Assembly: GCA_017303555.1 (NCBI GenBank) | Contig: JAFLCN010000016.1 | Coordinates: forward strand, 31,396 to 95,395 | Length of the DNA stretch: 64,000 nt | Source: Planctomycetota bacterium | GTDB lineage: Bacteria; Planctomycetota; Phycisphaerae; Phycisphaerales; UBA1924 | Direction of reading: 5' to 3' | Shown here: positions 8,949 to 18,878 of the stretch, in pieces | Layout of the letters: each line of letters starts with the position of its first letter | Numbering within the stretch: position 1 is the first letter of the stretch | Notes under the pieces: model-generated | Databases searched by the model: none | Told to the model about the DNA's origin: nothing | The model's input: only the letters and a program-made list of their open reading frames with translations | Translations under genes and position numbers: made by a program

Positions 8949-9692
8949 CTACACCCGCTCTTTTTCCGCATCCGCAAACCGCAGACCGGCCCGCTGCGCG
9001 ACATTCGCCAGCTTCACCCGGTCGTCGATCTTGAGCTTCTTGCCGATGTTTTCGCGGTGGGTGTTAATCGTCTTCACCGAGCGGTGAAGCACCTTGGCGA
9101 TCTCTGCCGCGGCAAGGCCCTGGCCGAGCAGCGCGAGCACTTCCAGTTCACGACTTGTCAAGACATCGAGGGGGCCGAGGTCCACCAGCTCGCTATCGAT
9201 CTTGTCGAAGCCGTCGCCGTGCTTGAGTTCTTCGCCTTTGCCTTCGCCGCTCACGCGTTTGGTGATGACGAGCAGATGGCGGGGCATGTCGCCGCCGTGG
9301 TGTTCGTGGGCTTCCATCGGCTCGGCACCCTCGGCGTCGAGGGGGTGGATCCACGAGAACTGCTGGCGTCCTTCCCAGATCGAACGCAACTGAATGGGCT
9401 TGCCGCTCTCTGCGGCTTTCTTCATAAGGGAGAGCCGTTCGTGCACCCAGGATGCCGGGTAGAGATCCCCGAGGTTCTGGCCGATGGCTTCCGTCGCGGT
9501 TTTCTTGTCTCCGAAGAAGAGCTTGGCCATCTGCGGATTGGTCCAGAAGATCTGGCCGTCCTCGCCGAGGATGGCGACTCCGATCATCGGGTCGGCTCCG
9601 AGCGCGGCAAACACGCCCTTGAGTTCATCGACGGCAATGCCGGAGGGCAATGGGGGGACGGTTTCACTGGTCGCCGGGGGGTTCAAGCTCAT
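8949..9692 (-). CDS. PAS-LuxR transcriptional regulator (second of a tandem pair)
   Basis: 247 residues. Residues 25-150 form a PAS-like sensor (DPMIGVAILGEDGQIFWTNP). Residues 180-245 form a LuxR/GerE helix-turn-helix (TSRELEVLALLGQGLAAAEI and SVKTINTHRENIGKKL). There is no receiver domain or phosphorylatable Asp, so it should sense a ligand, redox state or protein partner directly rather than through a histidine kinase. It starts 20 bases after the stop of the neighbouring paralogue on the same strand, so both are probably one operon. The start at ATG 9692 is the only ATG that precedes the whole sensor. Confidence 0.85.
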   Translation of the reverse strand: MSLNPPATSETVPPLPSGIAVDELKGVFAALGADPMIGVAILGEDGQIFWTNPQMAKLFFGDKKTATEAIGQNLGDLYPASWVHERLSLMKKAAESGKPIQLRSIWEGRQQFSWIHPLDAEGAEPMEAHEHHGGDMPRHLLVITKRVSGEGKGEELKHGDGFDKIDSELVDLGPLDVLTSRELEVLALLGQGLAAAEIAKVLHRSVKTINTHRENIGKKLKIDDRVKLANVAQRAGLRFADAEKERV

Positions 9693-9712
9693 GGCCCAAG
9701 CATACCACCGAC

Positions 9713-10429
9713 TCAGGTTCTTTCCCGAGCGGCATCGGCCAGCCGCAGACCCGCCCGCTGGGCAACGACGGCCAGCTTGACCCGATCGTCGATCTTGAGC
9801 TTCTTGCCGATGCTCTCGCGATGGGTGTTGATGGTCTTCACCGAACGGTGCAAGACCGAGGCGATGTCCGCCGCGGAAAGCCCCTGACCGAGCAGGGCGA
9901 GAACTTCCAACTCGCGGGTGCTCAGCACGTCCAGCGGACCGAGGTCGATGACCTTGGTGTCGAACTTCTCGAACTCGACCATCGGGAAGAGGTCTTTGGC
10001 GTTCTCGTCGCCCCGGACTTTGCGGCTGATTGTCAGGACTTGTGTGCCGGTGGCACTCTCGCCGGTATCGGCCGGTTCGGCTTTGATGGGCTGGAGCCAG
10101 GTATAGACCTGCTCGCCCCGCCAAATGGTGCGCATCAGCGCGGGCTTGCCGCTCGCGGCGCATTGATCGATCACCGAGACGACCTCGTTCGCGAAGGCTT
10201 CCGGGTAGACCTCTTTGAGTTTGCGCCCGATGGACTGCGCCGGGCTTGCATCCGGTCCGCGGAACATTTTCGAGAGCTGCGGATTGACCCAGATCACAGC
10301 GCCGCCCGCACCGAAAATAGCAACGCCGCTCATGGGGTCTGAGCCGAGCGCCGCACCCAGCGCCTGAAGCTGCGTGTGCCCGAGTGAGCCCCCACTCCCA
10401 ACGGCGTCCTTTTTTGGGCCGGTGGTCAT
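9713..10429 (-). CDS. PAS-LuxR transcriptional regulator (first of a tandem pair)
   Basis: 238 residues, ATG 10429. A PAS-like domain (residues 28-150, with DPMSGVAIFGAGGAVIWVNP) is followed by a LuxR-type helix-turn-helix (TRELEVLALLGQGLSAADIA, SVKTINTHRESIGKKL). The DNA-binding part is nearly identical to that of the downstream paralogue, including the recognition helix, while the sensor parts differ much more. The two proteins should therefore read similar DNA sites but different signals. No receiver domain is present. The likely operon partner is the gene ending at 8949. Confidence 0.85.
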   Translation of the reverse strand: MTTGPKKDAVGSGGSLGHTQLQALGAALGSDPMSGVAIFGAGGAVIWVNPQLSKMFRGPDASPAQSIGRKLKEVYPEAFANEVVSVIDQCAASGKPALMRTIWRGEQVYTWLQPIKAEPADTGESATGTQVLTISRKVRGDENAKDLFPMVEFEKFDTKVIDLGPLDVLSTRELEVLALLGQGLSAADIASVLHRSVKTINTHRESIGKKLKIDDRVKLAVVAQRAGLRLADAARERT

Positions 10430-10502
10430 GACTCTATTCTACGCATTCCTACCGACCTTCGGCAACCCGAACGAAAAGAAAACAGACCTAAAACCCTCTT
10501 CA

Positions 10503-11672
10503 TCAATCGTCGTCTGAGGGGATTGCACAATGCCCGCCGTGCTTGGCGTGGTAATCCTGGTGGTACTCCTCGGCGGGCCAGAAGCCCGCGGCATGACCCG
10601 GCTGCCCGGCGAGTTCGAGCGTGGTGACGATCTTCCGAGCCTGGAACTTCGGTTTTGCGCTCTGTTCCGCGATGAATGCTTTCGCTTCGGCGAGCTGCTT
10701 GTCGTCGGCGGCGAAGATCGCGCTCCGGTATTGCCGCCCGTGGTCGGGCCCTTGCTTGTCGAGCTGGGTGGGATCGTGGAACTTGAAGAACTTGGCGAGC
10801 AGGTCCTTGTAGGTGACGCGCGCGGGATCGAAAACGATCTTGACGACTTCCGCGTGCTCGGTGTCGGTGTAGCAGACTTCTTTGTACGTCGGGTTGGCTT
10901 TGTGGCCGCCCATGTAGCCGCTGACGGCGTCGATCACGCCGGGCACCTGCTGGAAAAGATCCTCAACGCCCCAGAAGCAGCCGCCACCGAAGTAGGCCGT
11001 GTCGGTTTTCAGAGGCTGGCTCTCGGGCGGCAGCTCGAGCTTGCCGTCCTTCTTCTCGACAAACTCGAGCGAGGCGCTGTTCACGCAGTAGCGAAGGCCG
11101 GTCGGCTTCGGCCCGTCGTCGAACACGTGCCCGAGGTGCGCCGTGCAGCGCTCGCACAGGATCTCGATGCGCTCCATGCCCAGGCTGCCGTCCTTGTGGT
11201 ACGCAACGTGGTCGTTGTCGTACGGCTGAAAGAAGCTCGGCCAGCCGGTGCCGGAGTTGAACTTGTTCTCGCTCGAGAAGAGCGGCAGCCCGCAGAGGCG
11301 GCAGACGTACACGCCTTCTTTGTGGTTGTCGAGCAGCGTGCCGCAGAAGGGGCGCTCGGTGCCCTTCGCGAGGACGACGTTCTTTTCCTCGGGTGTGAGC
11401 TTTCGCGCGAGCAGATCGATCTTGCCCTGAGAGAGCGGGGTGACGTCGTAGCCGCTCTTGGAATACCGCGGACCTTCTTTCTTTGTGGCTTTTTCGCCGG
11501 CGTTGCTGATCATGCTCTTCAGAGTCCCTTTGTCGTTGGAGGTTTCACCATTGTCGGTGAGCGGCGCGTTGCCCGCACTGGCCCCGCCGGCCTGCGCGCG
11601 CGATGCGTAGAAAACCCCGCCAGCGATTGCCGCGGCTGCCACGAACAGCAGGATCAATCCGAGAACGCGCAT
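10503..11672 (-). CDS. Exported bifunctional methionine sulfoxide reductase (MsrB-MsrA)
   Basis: 389 residues, ATG 11672 with GGGAG upstream. An N-terminal hydrophobic segment (residues 2-27) should export or anchor it. The MsrB domain (about 75-215) holds the two zinc CxxC pairs (CRLCG, CERCT) and the catalytic RYCVNS. The MsrA domain (about 230-385) begins with AYFGGGCFWGVE, whose Cys is catalytic. The B-then-A order is the reverse of the PilB-type A-then-B order and lacks a thioredoxin domain, so an external reductant is needed; thioredoxin-like proteins are encoded at 37391-40150. It would repair both R and S forms of oxidised methionine in envelope proteins. Confidence 0.93.
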   Translation of the reverse strand: MRVLGLILLFVAAAAIAGGVFYASRAQAGGASAGNAPLTDNGETSNDKGTLKSMISNAGEKATKKEGPRYSKSGYDVTPLSQGKIDLLARKLTPEEKNVVLAKGTERPFCGTLLDNHKEGVYVCRLCGLPLFSSENKFNSGTGWPSFFQPYDNDHVAYHKDGSLGMERIEILCERCTAHLGHVFDDGPKPTGLRYCVNSASLEFVEKKDGKLELPPESQPLKTDTAYFGGGCFWGVEDLFQQVPGVIDAVSGYMGGHKANPTYKEVCYTDTEHAEVVKIVFDPARVTYKDLLAKFFKFHDPTQLDKQGPDHGRQYRSAIFAADDKQLAEAKAFIAEQSAKPKFQARKIVTTLELAGQPGHAAGFWPAEEYHQDYHAKHGGHCAIPSDDD

Positions 11673-11946
11673 GGTCGTCTCCCGGCGCGAAGCGAGTGAA
11701 GGCCACCGGCCCCCGAACGCTTCGTGCCACACGATCTACTACGGCCTTCGATGCCGGAGAGGTCTTGGATGGCTCGCGCGATCTGCACAACAACCGATCG
11801 CATTCCGAACCGTCCGCATTGCGTCAGGAGGCCGCTTTTTTGGCGGATATCGGCGTGGAAGCGGCATTCCGCCGGGTTGCGGGCGGTCAGGGAGGCGGTT
11901 GCGTGAGCTTGTGCGCGATCGAAGTTGCTCCATTCTGGCGGGATGC

Positions 11947-12309
11947 CTAGCCGCTCCTTCTGCGGAACTCATCGAGTGGAAACGCGGGGTTGGCGATTGG
12001 GCGGAGCGCGAGCGCGAGCAGCGTTCGTTCTTCGTCGTCGCCGGCGACTCGGTTCGTGCCCATGATGCCGCAGCCGGTGCAGCGGTGGATGATCGCCCAT
12101 TCGCCGTCCTGTCGGACTTCGATGCCGATGGGCTCCATGCCCGAGCGGCACGCGCACGCGCGGTCGCCCGGTTCATCATCGACGTGGCGGGACCACAAAC
12201 ACATCGGACAGTGATTCCGGTGCCTGGTTCCCCACGCCTGCACGGGGACGAGGATCTTGCAATGGAGACAGGTAAAGTCGTTGGTTTCAGTTCTGCTCTT
12301 GTGGGACAT
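11947..12309 (-). CDS. RNHCP-domain zinc-binding protein
   Basis: 120 residues from ATG 12309. The family signature RNHCP is present (WGTRHRNHCPMCLWSRHVD), preceded by a CxxC (FTCLHC) and followed by CACR and CTGCG, giving several metal-binding cysteine pairs. The family is defined by this motif and has no established function. The alternative upstream starts would read through a GC-rich palindrome and are unlikely. It is flanked by sequence without genes on both sides. Confidence 0.8.
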   Translation of the reverse strand: MSHKSRTETNDFTCLHCKILVPVQAWGTRHRNHCPMCLWSRHVDDEPGDRACACRSGMEPIGIEVRQDGEWAIIHRCTGCGIMGTNRVAGDDEERTLLALALRPIANPAFPLDEFRRRSG

Positions 12310-12673
12310 TGGTGGAAGCAACCGCAAAGCCCGCGGGACTGTGCCGCGGGAGGAATGAACGCACATTCTCTCGGTTGATCGATCCCGCAGCACTTGGCGG
12401 CTCGGCGAAATGGCCGGGCACAGCGCATCACACCCGGGCCGAGACGCCCGGAATGCACGATTCACGCTTCACTTGCGGGCGTTTTGGAGCCCGCCGCACG
12501 AGCAGATCGTCGCTACAGGATTGATCAGACAGTGGTTGCCATCGCAAGATACTAGCACAATTCCGGCTGGCGGGTCCGGGCGGGGCCTATTTCTTCTCCG
12601 TTCCGCTCGTATCCGGCCGATGCGAGTGCATTCCGGAGCCTTTGTCGTGGCTCTTCACCAACAGGAGTCTCGC
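12310..12673. other. Intergenic region with GC-rich palindrome
   Basis: 364 bases between the RNHCP gene and the HdeD-like gene. It contains the palindrome CCCGCGG/CCGCGGG at 12330-12350 without a following T-run, so it is not a convincing terminator. Nothing else could be assigned. Confidence 0.4.
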
Positions 12674-13261
12674 ATGACACAGGTCGCTGCTTCGCCTTTT
12701 GCTGTCGGTTCCACCCCGCATCTGCACGCGCTGGCGATGGGCTGGAAGTTGCTTCTCTTCCGCGGCGTCTGCGCCATTCTGTTCGGCGCGATCGCGGTGA
12801 CGATGCCGCTGCCGACGCTGGCAACGCTCATCTGGATGATCGCGGCGTTCTGCGTGGTCGACGGGGTGTTCGCGCTGGTCGCGGCGATTTCCGGTCGGGC
12901 CAAGGCCTACGCGCCGACCTGGTGGCTCGTCCTCGTCGGTGTTCTGGGCATCGTTGCCGGCATCGCGATCTTCCAGTTCCCCGGCGTTGCCGGATTGATG
13001 ATGCTGAAGTTCATCGCGTTCCTGGCGATCTTCCGCGGCATCTTCGAGATCGTCGGTGCGATCCAGCTCCGCAAGGTCATCAACAACGAATGGGCGCTCA
13101 TTCTCGGCGGATTGATCGATATCGCGTTCGGCGTCTACGTGCTGGCGTTTCCCGGCGCGAGCGCGCTGGCGATGATCATGGTGCTCGGCATCTTCGCGAT
13201 CATCTCGGGCATCTCTCTGGTTGCGCTTTCGATGCGGCTCAAGAAGCACGCGACGGCCTGA
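12674..13261 (+). CDS. HdeD-like (DUF308) membrane protein
   Basis: 195 residues starting at ATG 12674 behind ACAGGAG. Six hydrophobic helices are visible (for example LLLFRGVCAILFGAIAVTM, TLIWMIAAFCVVDGVFALVA, WWLVLVGVLGIVAGIAIF, ALILGGLIDIAFGVYVLAF), arranged as three helix pairs typical of the DUF308/HdeD family. E. coli HdeD contributes to acid resistance; whether this copy does is unknown. The longer open frame upstream has no ribosome binding site and no family-like sequence. Confidence 0.88.
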   Translation: MTQVAASPFAVGSTPHLHALAMGWKLLLFRGVCAILFGAIAVTMPLPTLATLIWMIAAFCVVDGVFALVAAISGRAKAYAPTWWLVLVGVLGIVAGIAIFQFPGVAGLMMLKFIAFLAIFRGIFEIVGAIQLRKVINNEWALILGGLIDIAFGVYVLAFPGASALAMIMVLGIFAIISGISLVALSMRLKKHATA

Positions 13262-13331
13262 GAGCCGCTCCGACTCCCAATGCAGAATGCGGGCACGCGC
13301 GGGCGTGCCTGTTTCTTTTGCGCAGGGCGGA

Positions 13332-15701
13332 CTATTTCCCGGCGGGGATCCATTTCCAGTTGCGTATCTGCGGCATGTCTTCGCCGTACTGCCGGATGTA
13401 CTTGGTGTGCTCGCGGCGTTTCTCGGCCATGTGCTGCGTCACGTCTTCGCCTTTCGCGCCCAAACCGCCCAGGCGGCGGATCGCGTCGATGACGAGGTGG
13501 TAGCGGTCCATGTCGTTCAGCACGACCATGTCGAAGGGAGTGGTGGTTGTGCCTTCTTCCTTGTAGCCGCGGACGTGGATGTTCTCGTGGTTGGTGCGCC
13601 GGTAGGTGAGGCGGTGGATGAGCCACGGATAGCCGTGATAGGCGAAGATCACGGGTTTATCTTTGGTGAAGAGCACATCGAAGGCCTCATCGGAAAGGCC
13701 GTGCGGATGATCGCTTGGCTGCTGGAGCTTCATCAGGTCCACGATGTTGACGACGCGGACTTTCAACTGGGGCAGGTGTTCGCGGAGGAGCATGGTTGCC
13801 GCGAGGATTTCGAGTGTGGGGACGTCGCCGCAGCAAGCAAGAACGACGTCGGGCTCGCCGCCACCGTCGCTGCTGGCCCAATCCCAGATGCCGATGCCTG
13901 CTTTGCAGTGTGCAGCCGCGGAGTCGATGTCGAGCCACTGGGGCGCGGGCTGCTTGCCGGCGACGATGACGTTGACGTAATTACGGCTGCGCAGGCAGTG
14001 ATCGGTGACGCTGAGCAAGGTGTTGGCATCGGGCGGCAGATAGACGCGGATGACATCGGCTTTCTTGTTGACGACGTGGTCGATGAAGCCCGGGTCCTGA
14101 TGGCTGAAACCGTTGTGATCCTGCCGCCAGACGTGCGAGGAGAGCAGGTAATTGAGCGATGCAATCGGCTTTCGCCAACCGAGCTTGCGCGTCACCTTCA
14201 GCCACTTGGCGTGCTGGTTGAACATCGAATCGATGATGTGGATGAACGCCTCGTAGCACGAGAACATGCCGTGACGGCCGGTGAGCAGGTATCCCTCGAG
14301 CCAGCCCTGGCACTGGTGCTCGCTCAGCATTTCCATCACGCGGCCGTCGGGCGCGACGTGGTCGTCGGTCTTGTAAATCTCGGCGGTCGATTCGCGGTTG
14401 GTCACCTCGAAGAGCGGCTGCCAGCGATTCGAAGACGTTTCGTCGGGGCTGACGATGCGGAAGTTCTTCGCATCGTCGTTCATCTTCATGACGTCGCGCA
14501 GAAAATCCCCCTGGATGCGGGTCGATTCGGCCTCGACGCTGCCGGGCGCAGTGAGCTTGATCGCGTACTCGCGGAAGTTGGGGAGTTTGAGGTCCTTGAG
14601 CAGCATGCCACCGTTGGCGTGCGGGTTGGCACCCATGCGGCGGATGCCCTTTGGGGCGAGTGCCGCGACTTCCTCGATCAGTCGGCCCTTCGCATCGAAC
14701 AGTTCCTGCGGCCGATAGCTCCGCATCCACTCTTCGAGCATCTTCATGTGCGCCGGGTTCTCGCGGACGTTGGCGAGCGGAACCTGGTGCGAGCGGAATG
14801 AACCTTCAACGGGCTTGCCGTCAACAACCTTTGGTCCGGTCCAGCCCTTCGGCGTTTTGAGGACGATCATCGGCCAGCGTGGCCGCTCTTTGAAGCCGCT
14901 GCCACGGGACTGCTGCTGAATGCGTTTGATCTCCGCAAAGACGGTGTCGAACGTGGTCGCCATCAGCTCGTGCATCGTTGCTGGATCGTCGCCTTCGACC
15001 CAGTGCGGCTCGTAGCCGTAGCCGCGCATGAGCGATTCGAGTTCTTCGCGCGGGACGCGTGCGAGAACGGTCGGACCGGCGATCTTGTAGCCGTTGAGGT
15101 GGAGGATCGGCAGCACCGCACCATCGCGCACGGGGTTCAGGAACTTGTTCGAGTGCCAGCTTGTTGCGAGCGGGCCGGTTTCGGCTTCGCCGTCGCCGAT
15201 GACGCACGCCGCGATGAGGTCGGGGTTGTCGAAGACCGCCCCGAAGGCGTGCGAGAGGGCGTAACCGAGTTCGCCACCTTCGTGGATCGATCCGGGGGTT
15301 TCGGGCGCGACGTGGCTGGGGATGCCTCCGGGGAAGGAGAACTGCTTGAAGAGCCGCTGCATGCCGGCCTCGTCCTGTGAGATGTTGGGATAGAACTCGC
15401 TGTAGGTGCCTTCCAAATAGGTGTTCGCAACCAGGCCGGGTCCGCCATGCCCGGGACCGGCGATGTAGATGACATTCAGGTCGTCGCGTGCGATGACGCG
15501 GTTGAGGTGGACGTAGATGAAGTTGAGGCCGGGCGTTGTGCCGAAGTGGCCGAGCAGGCGCGGCTTGATGTGATCGATGCTCAGGGGCTGCTTGAGCAGC
15601 GGGTTCTCGTAGAGATAGATCTGTCCGACAGAGAGGTAGTTGGAGGCGCGCCAGTAGGCGTCCATCCGACGCAAGAGCTCGGGGCTGAGAGTCTGGGGCA
15701 T
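13332..15701 (-). CDS. xfp: Xylulose-5-phosphate/fructose-6-phosphate phosphoketolase
   Basis: 789 residues, the usual length for the family, ATG 15701 with GGAG upstream. It cleaves xylulose 5-phosphate or fructose 6-phosphate with phosphate to acetyl phosphate plus a shorter sugar phosphate, using thiamine diphosphate and magnesium. Visible family marks are GPGHGGPG near residue 85, the cofactor-binding [20 protein letters not shown] near 168, and the conserved [18 protein letters not shown] and [20 protein letters not shown] segments. It starts 13 bases after the acetate kinase stop on the same strand, so the two are one operon and form a short ATP-yielding acetate branch. Confidence 0.97.
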   Translation of the reverse strand: MPQTLSPELLRRMDAYWRASNYLSVGQIYLYENPLLKQPLSIDHIKPRLLGHFGTTPGLNFIYVHLNRVIARDDLNVIYIAGPGHGGPGLVANTYLEGTYSEFYPNISQDEAGMQRLFKQFSFPGGIPSHVAPETPGSIHEGGELGYALSHAFGAVFDNPDLIAACVIGDGEAETGPLATSWHSNKFLNPVRDGAVLPILHLNGYKIAGPTVLARVPREELESLMRGYGYEPHWVEGDDPATMHELMATTFDTVFAEIKRIQQQSRGSGFKERPRWPMIVLKTPKGWTGPKVVDGKPVEGSFRSHQVPLANVRENPAHMKMLEEWMRSYRPQELFDAKGRLIEEVAALAPKGIRRMGANPHANGGMLLKDLKLPNFREYAIKLTAPGSVEAESTRIQGDFLRDVMKMNDDAKNFRIVSPDETSSNRWQPLFEVTNRESTAEIYKTDDHVAPDGRVMEMLSEHQCQGWLEGYLLTGRHGMFSCYEAFIHIIDSMFNQHAKWLKVTRKLGWRKPIASLNYLLSSHVWRQDHNGFSHQDPGFIDHVVNKKADVIRVYLPPDANTLLSVTDHCLRSRNYVNVIVAGKQPAPQWLDIDSAAAHCKAGIGIWDWASSDGGGEPDVVLACCGDVPTLEILAATMLLREHLPQLKVRVVNIVDLMKLQQPSDHPHGLSDEAFDVLFTKDKPVIFAYHGYPWLIHRLTYRRTNHENIHVRGYKEEGTTTTPFDMVVLNDMDRYHLVIDAIRRLGGLGAKGEDVTQHMAEKRREHTKYIRQYGEDMPQIRNWKWIPAGK

Positions 15702-15714
15702 CTTGGAATCTCCA

Positions 15715-16935
15715 TCAGCGACGGCCGCGTATCAGTCGCAGCACGTGCCGTGCGATCATAACTTCTTCGTCGGTCGGAATCACGCGGACGGTGACGGGCG
15801 AGTTCGACCCGGAGATCACCGGTCGATTGCCGAGGTTGGCGCGGCGATCGAGAGTAATGCCGAGTTTCTCGAAGTTTGCGCAGATCTGGGCACGGATTGC
15901 CCCCGCGTGCTCTCCGACCCCGCCCGCGAAAACGAGCGTGTCGATCCCGCCGAGCGACGCGATCATCGCGCCGAGTTGCCTGCGGGCGGACCAGCAGAAG
16001 AGATCGATCGCGTCGCAAGCGGCACGGTCCCGCGATCGCCGGCGCAAGAGGTCGCGGATGTCGCCGCTCGTTCCTGAAACGCCCGCAAGTCCGCACCCGT
16101 GATTCAGAAAATCGGAGAGCGCTGTGTGACTCAGTTTCTCGCATTTCGCAATCTCGACGATCGCGCCGGCATCCAGGTCGCCCGGGCGCGTGCGCATCAT
16201 CAATCCGGAGAGAGGAGAAAAGCCCATGGTGGTATCGACGGGCTTTCCGTTCTTCACCGCGGCCATGCTCGCGCCCGAACCAAGATGGGCGTAGACCACG
16301 CGCTCGCGCTGGCGCTCGTTGCGCTCCACGCGGGAGAGCTCCGCGCTCAGGAATTCGTACGAGAGCCCGTGAAAGCCGTACCGGCGCAGCCCCGCCCGTT
16401 CGAACCTCCCGGGAATCGGCAGCAGCGTCGCAACCCGGGGCAGATCGCGGTGAAACGCGGTATCGAGACACGCGACTTGCGCCACGTGCCGAAACTCCCG
16501 CTGAAAAACCGAGATCAGCGACAGCTCCGCGGGAAGATGCGCGGAATCGAGGCGTGATGCCGCTCGCAGCTTCTTCAGCAGCGCCGCGTTCAGGAGTTGA
16601 TGGTCCGGTGAGGTTGCGCCTCCCAAGACCAGCCGATGACCTATCCCCGCGATCCTTGAATCCGCCGCCGCACTCCGCAGCTCCGCGGCGAGCGCCGCCG
16701 CGGCATCCGTCATCGAGCGCTGCTTCAGCGCAACCGCTTGTTGCTTTGGCGGAGCGTCGCCGTTCCCGTGGCCCGTCGTCACCAACCGAGCACCCGCGGT
16801 ACCGAGTCGATCGACCGCGACGGAGACGACGCGGCGAGGGACGCCGGCGTCCACGCGAAACATGGCCGCCTTGATGCTCGACGAGCCGCCGTTGACGGCG
16901 ATCACCACAGAGTTGCTGCGCGAGTTGACAGCCAC
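15715..16935 (-). CDS. ackA: Acetate kinase
   Basis: 406 residues starting with GTG 16935 (GGAGG upstream). It converts acetyl phosphate and ADP to acetate and ATP in the cytoplasm. ASKHA-fold signatures are visible: [12 protein letters not shown] near the N-terminus, [12 protein letters not shown] near 170, [11 protein letters not shown] near 205 and [14 protein letters not shown] near 320. It is the upstream partner of phosphoketolase, whose product acetyl phosphate is its substrate. No phosphotransacetylase gene is adjacent, which supports a role in the phosphoketolase route rather than in a pta-ackA pathway. Confidence 0.96.
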   Translation of the reverse strand: MAVNSRSNSVVIAVNGGSSSIKAAMFRVDAGVPRRVVSVAVDRLGTAGARLVTTGHGNGDAPPKQQAVALKQRSMTDAAAALAAELRSAAADSRIAGIGHRLVLGGATSPDHQLLNAALLKKLRAASRLDSAHLPAELSLISVFQREFRHVAQVACLDTAFHRDLPRVATLLPIPGRFERAGLRRYGFHGLSYEFLSAELSRVERNERQRERVVYAHLGSGASMAAVKNGKPVDTTMGFSPLSGLMMRTRPGDLDAGAIVEIAKCEKLSHTALSDFLNHGCGLAGVSGTSGDIRDLLRRRSRDRAACDAIDLFCWSARRQLGAMIASLGGIDTLVFAGGVGEHAGAIRAQICANFEKLGITLDRRANLGNRPVISGSNSPVTVRVIPTDEEVMIARHVLRLIRGRR

Positions 16936-16987
16936 GGCAAAGGAGCCTCCGCCGACACTCTAGCCGATCCGGGGGCTCGCGCACCTG

Positions 16988-18034
16988 TCATCGCACACCC
17001 ACGATCGCCGTCAGCGGCAGATGATCCGAATCGATGTCGGAGCCCGGCGCGGAGAACCGGCATTTCAAGCCGCGCACAAGAATGTGGTCGATTGCAACCG
17101 GCATCAGCGAAGGAAGCCCGCGCGCGGGCCATGTTCCCGCCCAGCCACGCGATGCGACTCGCGAGTTGGTCGCCCCCGCGCGTTCAAGGTCGCGCAGGTT
17201 CACGCTCGACTGTGTGCAGTTGAAGTCGCCCGCGATGATGACAGGTCGGGCTTCCGTCCGCAGCCAGTCGCAAAGCCATTTCGTCATGATGCGCTGTTCT
17301 CGCAAATAGGCAGGACGGATCGGCGGCGCATAGTGCACATTTTGAAGCACAATCTGCGTTCCGTGGAAGTTGATGACCGCCCGGATCTGCGCGTCCCAGA
17401 TGCCGACCTCGCCGCCCTCTCTGCCATCGAGCCTGCCTTGTCCGCGAATGCTCGCGTGCGGGTAGAGCTCCGGCTCCGTCGCAAACGGAATCTTCGAGTA
17501 GATCGCCTCTCCAAAGGCGTGATCGCGCATGCCTTCCACGCGATGCGGATACAGGTCTTTCAGTGCAAGTGCCAGGGCAGCGGCCTTCGCCGGCGTGTAC
17601 TCCTGCAGGAACAAGACATCCGGCGAGAATCGTTGAACTTCCTCTGCGAGCGCATCGACTTCCGCGTGTCCGATCAGCAGATTCGCGGTCATCACGCGGA
17701 GCGGGGGCGATTGAAGATCGTCATGCGAACGAACATAGGAAAATATCAGCGGCGCAAGGAACCAAGCGACGACCAATCCCGCAACGCACGCGGTCCGCCA
17801 CCTGCGAGCCCATAGAAGCAGGGCCAGCGGCAAGAGCAACGCAAGGCCGAGGTGCATTTCGAATGTTCGCGTGAAGAAAGCCACGGCAAAGAGACAGCGG
17901 GCGATGCCCCGCGACTCGCCGTATCGATCGGGGATGAAGTACGCGAGCGCAAGGAGACTCACGGAAACAAGAATTGTTCCGATCGCCGCACACCCGAGCA
18001 GGCGTGCGGACTTCCGGCGGATTGAAGCGAGCAT
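16988..18034 (-). CDS. Membrane-anchored endonuclease/exonuclease/phosphatase family protein
   Basis: 348 residues. Three N-terminal membrane helices (about residues 14-33, 50-75 and 83-100) precede a catalytic EEP domain (about 112-347). Catalytic landmarks are VMTANLLIGHA, VLFLQEYTP (metal-binding Glu), IIAGDFNCTQ (Asp and Asn) and the final SDHLPLTAIVGV (Asp-His). The domain should lie on the outer face after the third helix. Members cleave phosphodiester or phosphomonoester bonds in nucleic acids, lipids or sugars; the substrate cannot be read from sequence. Confidence 0.88.
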   Translation of the reverse strand: MLASIRRKSARLLGCAAIGTILVSVSLLALAYFIPDRYGESRGIARCLFAVAFFTRTFEMHLGLALLLPLALLLWARRWRTACVAGLVVAWFLAPLIFSYVRSHDDLQSPPLRVMTANLLIGHAEVDALAEEVQRFSPDVLFLQEYTPAKAAALALALKDLYPHRVEGMRDHAFGEAIYSKIPFATEPELYPHASIRGQGRLDGREGGEVGIWDAQIRAVINFHGTQIVLQNVHYAPPIRPAYLREQRIMTKWLCDWLRTEARPVIIAGDFNCTQSSVNLRDLERAGATNSRVASRGWAGTWPARGLPSLMPVAIDHILVRGLKCRFSAPGSDIDSDHLPLTAIVGVR

Positions 18035-18096
18035 TCACCGCCGTACGGAATTGTTCCGATGCGGGTTCGGGGTGAAACACGCAATTTCTCGGCGGC

Positions 18097-18762
18097 TTAC
18101 TTCGGCGACATGATCCAGCGGCCGAGCCGTGCCGCCCAGTGGCGGAAGACCAGTTTCGTGTCTTCGTACGGGTCGGTCACCCGACCCGGTTCACGCGTCG
18201 TGACCATCGACGAATCGATCGCCGATGCCAGCGGCTCGCCGGTCTGCGAATCGACGATCGCGACTTCGGCCGCCGCGCCGCCTTCCCAGCGGAACCAGTC
18301 GTTGTTCGGCCCCGCCGAGCGTGCGACTTCGGTGACGGCAACCTTCACGCGCGCCGTTTTCGGTGCCGGAACGGTGATGACGGGGTGGGTTGCCTGCAGA
18401 GTGTCCACGATCTCAAACCGGAAGTCCGCGGCGAGCCTCTGCTTCTCGCGCTCGGTGACCGGCACTCCCCGCGTGCTTGTGCTCGGAATGATTTGAACCG
18501 GATCGACGATGAACCGCTTGTACTCCGCCAACTTTGGCGAGCGCCAGACCAGCGTGCCGGGAAACTCGGGCGATGGCTTCAGCACCGAGTAGTCGGAAAT
18601 GAGGCCCGCGTGCCGAGGCGTCGGCATGTCGTTCACATCCGGCGGGCGCATCTCGCCCAGCGTGTTGGTCTCCGCGCGGCTTCCTCCCGAGTTGTTCGAG
18701 TTCGCGCAACCGATAGTGAGCAGGGGGAGAATCAGGACGGACGCGAGGCAGAGCTTCAACAT
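18097..18762 (-). CDS. DUF3313-like lipoprotein
   Basis: 221 residues, ATG 18762. A signal sequence with lipobox (LLTIGCAN) is followed by a soluble domain with the features of DUF3313 lipoproteins as remembered: GLISDYSVLKPSPEFPGTLV, then a predicted beta-alpha region ending in VFRHWAARLGRW. A Val/Ala-rich strand (RVKVAVTEVARS) and VAIVDSQTGEPLA support the fold. Function unknown. It lies in a run of minus-strand genes but is separated from the DinB gene by 116 bases. Confidence 0.72.
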   Translation of the reverse strand: MLKLCLASVLILPLLTIGCANSNNSGGSRAETNTLGEMRPPDVNDMPTPRHAGLISDYSVLKPSPEFPGTLVWRSPKLAEYKRFIVDPVQIIPSTSTRGVPVTEREKQRLAADFRFEIVDTLQATHPVITVPAPKTARVKVAVTEVARSAGPNNDWFRWEGGAAAEVAIVDSQTGEPLASAIDSSMVTTREPGRVTDPYEDTKLVFRHWAARLGRWIMSPK

Positions 18763-18878
18763 GGCTGGTTCCGGAATAGGTGCAGCGCGCCGGTCCACGT
18801 CGGCCCGGTCGCGAACCGCCGCGATGGTACCGGATCGCCGGCAGCCGGGGCGGATTCTGCGGTTCCCGCGTGTACGGG

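Noticed and set aside
12330..12350. Terminator between the RNHCP and HdeD-like genes
   Set aside because: The palindrome is GC-rich but has no T-run on either strand and lies upstream, not downstream, of both genes.
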